Origin: Candidatus Bipolaricaulota bacterium
Lineage (GTDB): Bacteria; Bipolaricaulota; Bipolaricaulia; UBA7950; UBA9294
Assembly (NCBI GenBank): GCA_028278555.1
Contig: JANQEA010000048.1
Span: 1 to 64,000 of the forward strand
Reading direction: 5' to 3'
Length of the DNA: 64,000 bases
Position numbers and translations under genes: made by a program. Below the pieces are notes generated by a model. It was not told the origin of the DNA. It made no database searches and worked only from the letters and a program-made list of their open reading frames with translations. Position 1 is the stretch's first letter, and each line of letters begins with the position of its first letter. Shown in pieces: positions 60,184-64,000 of this stretch.

Positions 60184-61059
60184 ATGGATGGCCTGGCGAT
60201 CGGACTCGCTGTCTGCGCAACGTTCTGTTGGGGGCTGACGTGGCTCCTGATGAAGGTTGGTGTCGATCGGATGGATTGGATCGGCTTCGGGTTCCTCCGA
60301 CCTTGGATGGCCCTTCCGTTCATCCTCCTGTTCGCCTGGCTGATCGATGGCTTCACGTTCGGATCTCCTCGCTTGGTGCTGATCGGCGTGGGCGCCGGGC
60401 TGCTGAATGCCGTCTTCGGCACGGCCTCCTACTACTACGCGCTCTCCAAGGTCTCGATGCATGAGGCAAACATCCTCGCCAACACGAACCCGTTCTGGGG
60501 CGTGGTCAGCTCGATCGTCTTCCTCGGCGAGCCAGCGAGACTCGTCACGCTCGGCGCTGGAGCGCTCGTCCTCGGCGGCACGTACTTCCTCGCGCGTCGC
60601 GGGAAGAATGACAAGCACGGCCGCAGCCTGCTCGGGGCGATCGCGGCGCTCGCTGCCGGCGCAGCGTGGGGTTACTCGAGCACGGTCCTGGCGAAGCTCT
60701 GCCTGAGCGGCGGGATGAGCCCGATCGCGTATCAGATCCTCTTCACGGGGAGCGCGGCCATCGGCTGGACCGTCCTCGCTCTTCCGCGGCTTCGTGCGGG
60801 ACGATTGCGGTTCGGCCGGAAGGACCTCTGGGTGACGTTCGGATCCTCGATCCTCGGGATGTTCGTCGGCTGGATCTTCTGGCTGCTGGCTTTGCAGCGG
60901 GCGAACGCGAGCGCTTTGTCACCACTGATCAGTCTGACGCTCCTCTTCGCGGTGATTCTCGGCGTGATCGTCCTGAAGGAGCGGATCACCCGGCGGATCA
61001 TCATCGGCGGCGCGCTCGTCGTCTCCGGCGTCCTCCTCGTTTCGGTCCTCGCGAACTAG
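60184..61059 (+). CDS. EamA/DMT-family transporter
   Basis: A 291-residue membrane protein; ATG after GAGGAGAGACCGGAG. Ten hydrophobic segments arranged as two EamA repeats of five, each ending in a SPLISL/NPFWGVVSSI-like motif and a final Ile-rich helix. DMT exporters move metabolites such as amino acids or purines out of the cell. Substrate not readable. No operon partner. Confidence 0.88.
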   Translation: MDGLAIGLAVCATFCWGLTWLLMKVGVDRMDWIGFGFLRPWMALPFILLFAWLIDGFTFGSPRLVLIGVGAGLLNAVFGTASYYYALSKVSMHEANILANTNPFWGVVSSIVFLGEPARLVTLGAGALVLGGTYFLARRGKNDKHGRSLLGAIAALAAGAAWGYSSTVLAKLCLSGGMSPIAYQILFTGSAAIGWTVLALPRLRAGRLRFGRKDLWVTFGSSILGMFVGWIFWLLALQRANASALSPLISLTLLFAVILGVIVLKERITRRIIIGGALVVSGVLLVSVLAN

Positions 61060-61232
61060 CTCGGGAGTCGATGGCACTGCACAAGCGCATTCGGTTCCTG
61101 CGGGTCCCGGCATTGCCGAAGCATCGCGCCGGTGACGTATCGACATGCTGGCATGCTCTGCCCGGCGAAAGCAGACCGCTCGCCTTCCGGGCGAACGGCC
61201 TGCCGTGAAATCAGCGCAAGAGCGATGGCGTT

Positions 61233-62834
61233 CTAGTTGCAGCTGCCGATCCTGAAACCTCCGAAGAGCCCGACCGCCAGAGCAGCAAGGAGGAAGAGCA
61301 CCCCGATGCCGAGACCGACAGGACAGACTGCGTCATCGATCGGCTCGGCCGGCTTGGCGACGGCCATCACGATCGGCTCGACGACGGGGAATCCGCTCAC
61401 CTCGTCGGAGTGCAGCCAGATGAACTCGTTCGCGGCGTGCATCGCGCCTGCGGTGTCGAACCACGTATCGATCTCTGCCCATTCGCCGGCCTCGAAGTCG
61501 AACGTTACCGAGGATGCGAAGACGGGTGCGACGCCGAACTCCCCGACCTCACCCGGAAGCGGGAGCCCCGGATAGCCGTAGAAGATCTCCGGATCGCCCT
61601 GCTCGAACGCGCCCTTCCCCGAGGCGACCGGCGGGACCGACTGCTGGAGCCCGCTCAGGTTGACCGCCGACTCGAAGAAGCCGGTCAGGATCTCTTCGAC
61701 GAGGCGACCATCGGCGTCACCGTAGAGGCGCATCGCGTTCAGGCCGCCGACGATCGCGGCAACGTCGTCGATCGTGTACGTCGCCTGCGACGCGAACAGG
61801 CCGAACGCCTCGTCGTAGTCGAGCGCCAGCGCTTCGAAGAAGTCGAGCGATGCGTTGAGGGATGCGATCGAACCGGTCGCGCGGTGGACCTCGATCAAGC
61901 CGCGGAGGGCGTAGCCAATCTCGGCAGCACGCTCAGCCGGGGCGTCCCGGAGGAGCACCCCAAGCTCGCCGATCCGCTCGAGCGCGAGCGACTGACGCGC
62001 GTCGCTCTCGGTCACCGCCGCATACCAGACGAGCCCCTGGATTGCCGTCGACATCTCCTTAACCGACATCCCCTCGGTCTCCATCCCGATGACGCGATCG
62101 AACTGCTCGTCGGCGACGCCGCGGAACATCGCAGCACCCTCCGGATCTCGATACCGGTTGGTCGCGCTCCGCGGCATCGCCTCGGCGCCAAGAACGTGGG
62201 CCAGATTCGAGATCGCCATCAGCATGACGAACGGATCGGCATCGTCGACCATCACCATCTCGCCGGCGTCGTGGAACTCCATCCATGCGAGCGCCTGCTC
62301 CTTCGCCATCGCGGTCAGCACGAGTCCCATGAATCGCCACTGGGCACCGAAATCGTCCTCCGGCGTGCCGAAGTGCGCATCGATGTGGAACTGCTTCGCC
62401 CACTCGAGCTCCTTGACGAGGGTCCAGCCGAGGGCCGACCCGGTGATCCGCGTGTCGAACGATTCAGGATCCCACCGCAACGTCGCGAAGTCGGCCGGAT
62501 CGGCGGCCTGGATCCAGTACGGATCGCCGCCGGCGAAGACCGTTCGGAGGAGCGCCGGATTGACCGGCGGCAACACGGTGTCGCCGTCGTCCGGATCGGC
62601 ATCGGCGGTCGCGATCATCATCTCGACCATCGCCGGATCGAGCATGAACGTCTCACCCATCCCGGATCGCATCGTCAGATGCCCGAGGTTGTACCGCGAA
62701 TACCAGTAGGCCTCTTCTTCGGCGGCGGTCAGGTCGAAATCGGGGTGGGTTCCGATTGCCTGACCGCCGACCGTCACGGCCACCGCGATCTGCAGGATCA
62801 CGACAGCCAGCGTGCCCAGTTTCGCTCGTCTCAT
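61233..62834 (-). CDS. Large exported protein with C-terminal anchor
   Basis: A 533-residue protein; ATG at 62834 follows GAGGAGGAAGAAG. Signal peptide to about residue 25 (GGQA), mature domain with many helices and Asp/Glu-rich loops, then a single C-terminal transmembrane segment (about 505-525) ending in FRIGSCN. Sequence blocks such as YWYSRYNLGHLTMRSGMGETFMLDP and WMEFHDAGEMVMVDD suggest an all-helical domain like a toroid, but no family is recognised. It faces the exterior. Divergent from the amino-acid binding protein gene at 63113. Confidence 0.62.
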   Translation of the reverse strand: MRRAKLGTLAVVILQIAVAVTVGGQAIGTHPDFDLTAAEEEAYWYSRYNLGHLTMRSGMGETFMLDPAMVEMMIATADADPDDGDTVLPPVNPALLRTVFAGGDPYWIQAADPADFATLRWDPESFDTRITGSALGWTLVKELEWAKQFHIDAHFGTPEDDFGAQWRFMGLVLTAMAKEQALAWMEFHDAGEMVMVDDADPFVMLMAISNLAHVLGAEAMPRSATNRYRDPEGAAMFRGVADEQFDRVIGMETEGMSVKEMSTAIQGLVWYAAVTESDARQSLALERIGELGVLLRDAPAERAAEIGYALRGLIEVHRATGSIASLNASLDFFEALALDYDEAFGLFASQATYTIDDVAAIVGGLNAMRLYGDADGRLVEEILTGFFESAVNLSGLQQSVPPVASGKGAFEQGDPEIFYGYPGLPLPGEVGEFGVAPVFASSVTFDFEAGEWAEIDTWFDTAGAMHAANEFIWLHSDEVSGFPVVEPIVMAVAKPAEPIDDAVCPVGLGIGVLFLLAALAVGLFGGFRIGSCN

Positions 62835-63112
62835 CTTCTTCCTCCTCGCATCTCGGAGTCGTGGAACATCAGTCCGTTTCGTGCACGCCCGAGGGTCGCG
62901 GCCCGGTATGTGCACGGTGCGAAGCGGGTGTGTGCCAAGGGTGGGTGAAGAGCCGGCAGAGCAGTTCGGGCCAGGATGCTTGACCGGCACCGCCCATTGA
63001 CGTAGGTTGAACCGTCGACATGGCTTGGGGAGTGGGCGCACGGAGATGTCGGCTTTCGTTTCGGAGTGCGCAGAACACGCCCAAGAACCACGGAAGGTCC
63101 AAGGAGGTTGGA
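62835..63112. other. Intergenic region, no gene seen
   Basis: 278 nt between the divergent anchored-protein and amino-acid binding protein genes. It must hold both promoters. I can read a possible -35 TTGACG (about 62998-63003) but no convincing -10, and no palindrome or riboswitch motif. Confidence 0.3.
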
Positions 63113-64000
63113 GTGAAACGTGTACTAGTCATGGCAGTCCTGCTCGCCCTTGCGATCCCGCTCTTCGTCGCCGGACAAACGACGCTCGAGACGGTTCTCG
63201 CACGCGGCGAGCTGATCGTCGGTGTCCACGGCTCGCTGCCGGGATTCGGGTTCCTCGACGCCACCACCGGCCAGTTCACCGGATTCGACGTCGACTACGG
63301 CAAGGCAATCGCCGCGGCGCTCGGCGTCGGTGTCGAATTCGTTCCGCTGACGGCCGGCGAGCGGTTCACGGCGCTGCAGACCGGCCAGGTCGACGTGTTG
63401 ATCCGGAACACGACCTGGACGCTGACGCGCGACTCGAAGGACCTCGGCCTCGACTTCTGTCCGACGACCTTCTACGACGGTCAGGGATTCATCGTCCGGA
63501 AAGCGGACAACATCAAGTCGATCAAGGATCTCGACGGAGCGACGGTCTGCGTGACGTCGGGGACGACAACGGAGGGGAACCTCGCCGATGCGTTCCGGCT
63601 GAACGGGCTGACGCTGAACACCCAGGTCTTCGCCGAGACGGAGGCGGCGTTCGGCGCGTACGACGCGGGTGCGTGCGACTGCTACACGAGCGACAAGTCG
63701 CAGCTCGCTTCGCTCAGGACGACGGCAACCGTTCCGGGAGATCACACGATCCTTCCGGACACGATTTCGAAGGAGCCCCTCGGCCCGTTGGTGCGCCACG
63801 GAGACGACGAGTGGTTCGACATCGTCAAGTGGGTCGTCTTTGCGACGTTCTTTGCCGAGGAGCACGGAATCACCCAGGCGAACGTGGCGACCTTCTCGAG
63901 CGACAACCCGGAGGTCCGCCGGTTCCTCGGCTTGGAAGGCGGGATGGGCGCGAAGCTCGGCCTCTCCGAGTACTGGGCGGTTCAGGTAATCGCCGCGGTC
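63113..64000 (+). CDS. Amino-acid ABC transporter binding protein (AapJ-like), C-terminus outside window
   Basis: Starts at a GTG after AAGGAGGTTGGA. 296 codons are in the window, no stop yet. Signal peptide ends VAG-QT (residue 21). Family 3 binding-protein features: LETVLARGELIVGV, GFDVDYGKAIAAALGV, LDFCPTTFYDGQGFIVRK, and two Cys (FCPTTF, CDCYTSD) typical of the general L-amino-acid AapJ group. It should deliver amino acids to AapQMP-type permeases, whose genes would lie to the right. Confidence 0.92.
   Translation, partial: MKRVLVMAVLLALAIPLFVAGQTTLETVLARGELIVGVHGSLPGFGFLDATTGQFTGFDVDYGKAIAAALGVGVEFVPLTAGERFTALQTGQVDVLIRNTTWTLTRDSKDLGLDFCPTTFYDGQGFIVRKADNIKSIKDLDGATVCVTSGTTTEGNLADAFRLNGLTLNTQVFAETEAAFGAYDAGACDCYTSDKSQLASLRTTATVPGDHTILPDTISKEPLGPLVRHGDDEWFDIVKWVVFATFFAEEHGITQANVATFSSDNPEVRRFLGLEGGMGAKLGLSEYWAVQVIAAV

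Noticed and set aside
60666..61208. Plus-strand frame of 180 codons after the EamA gene
   Set aside because: Mostly overlaps the EamA gene in another frame; the last part (61060-61208) has no ribosome site or motif.
61410..62948. Plus-strand open frame of 512 codons
   Set aside because: Antisense of the anchored exported protein gene, which has a signal peptide, C-terminal anchor and ribosome site.
1..64000. tRNA, rRNA, CRISPR array, insertion sequence, integrase or attachment site
   Set aside because: Looked for conserved tRNA T-loop text, regularly spaced repeats and transposase motifs; none found.

Overview
This is 64 kb of high-GC bacterial DNA, densely coded on both strands. I see no rRNA, tRNA, CRISPR array, transposase, integrase or phage structural gene. 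The host looks like an uncultivated, probably anaerobic heterotroph: it has a tungsten-type aldehyde ferredoxin oxidoreductase, an iron alcohol dehydrogenase, a NapH-like ferredoxin and many exported proteins. Barrel-like exported proteins, a TatT-like protein and an HpnB-like glycosyltransferase suggest a two-membrane envelope. I suspect a Bipolaricaulota/Acetothermia-type lineage, but no phylogenetic marker is present and this is a guess. Readable promoters are sigma70-like (TTGACx, about 17 nt, TAGGAT or TATAAT variants) and Shine-Dalgarno sites are mostly strong AGGAGG types.

Layout. 0-9 kb: the 5' part of a surface protein gene, a PflA-like radical SAM gene, an operon of SCP2-like protein, Fe-ADH, AOR and a membrane protein, then an M20 peptidase and a free-Met sulfoxide reductase. 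9-18.7 kb: Eis-type acetyltransferase, two MFS exporters, a nitroreductase, a B3/B4-domain protein, a nucleoside hydrolase-ribokinase operon, MtfA and LemA genes. 18.9-27 kb: an envelope and redox region with a sulfite-oxidase-like protein, NfeD, rhodanese lipoprotein, YHS protein, NapH-like ferredoxin, two DOMON proteins, a serine hydrolase and a lone exported Cache domain. 27.1-28.8 kb: a clear cobalamin riboswitch upstream of a cysteine-rich exported protein of unknown function. 28.9-35 kb: exported nuclease-fold proteins, a second sulfite-oxidase-like protein, an Ntn-hydrolase, a TatT-like protein and an HpnB-like glycosyltransferase. 35-44 kb: a tiny membrane peptide, an RHH regulator, an ArsR regulator with a metal-binding-looking peptide, MFS, a CGNR regulator and a peptide-binding protein. 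44-46.7 kb: MsrA, an HTH-MNT/HEPN module and a VOC protein, followed by an exported nuclease.

47.8-58.1 kb is the most distinctive region. Five minus-strand genes are joined end to end with overlaps of 1-4 nt or a 1-nt gap: a PD-(D/E)XK-type protein, a type III-like Res subunit, a long type III-like Mod methyltransferase, a UvrD-like helicase with an N-terminal RelE/ParE-like domain, and an FRG protein with a C-terminal HEPN-like RNKAVH motif. I read this as a composite restriction-modification/abortive defence operon that I cannot assign to a named system. Its base composition looks less GC-extreme than the flanks, consistent with transfer.

58.3-64 kb returns to ordinary genes: a GNAT, a second Ntn-hydrolase with a decayed copy of its own 3' end beside it, an EamA exporter, a large anchored exported protein and the start of an amino-acid binding protein that runs off the right edge. 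Across the window, exported nuclease-like proteins plus the nucleoside hydrolase-ribokinase pair suggest use of external nucleic acids; this is inference.
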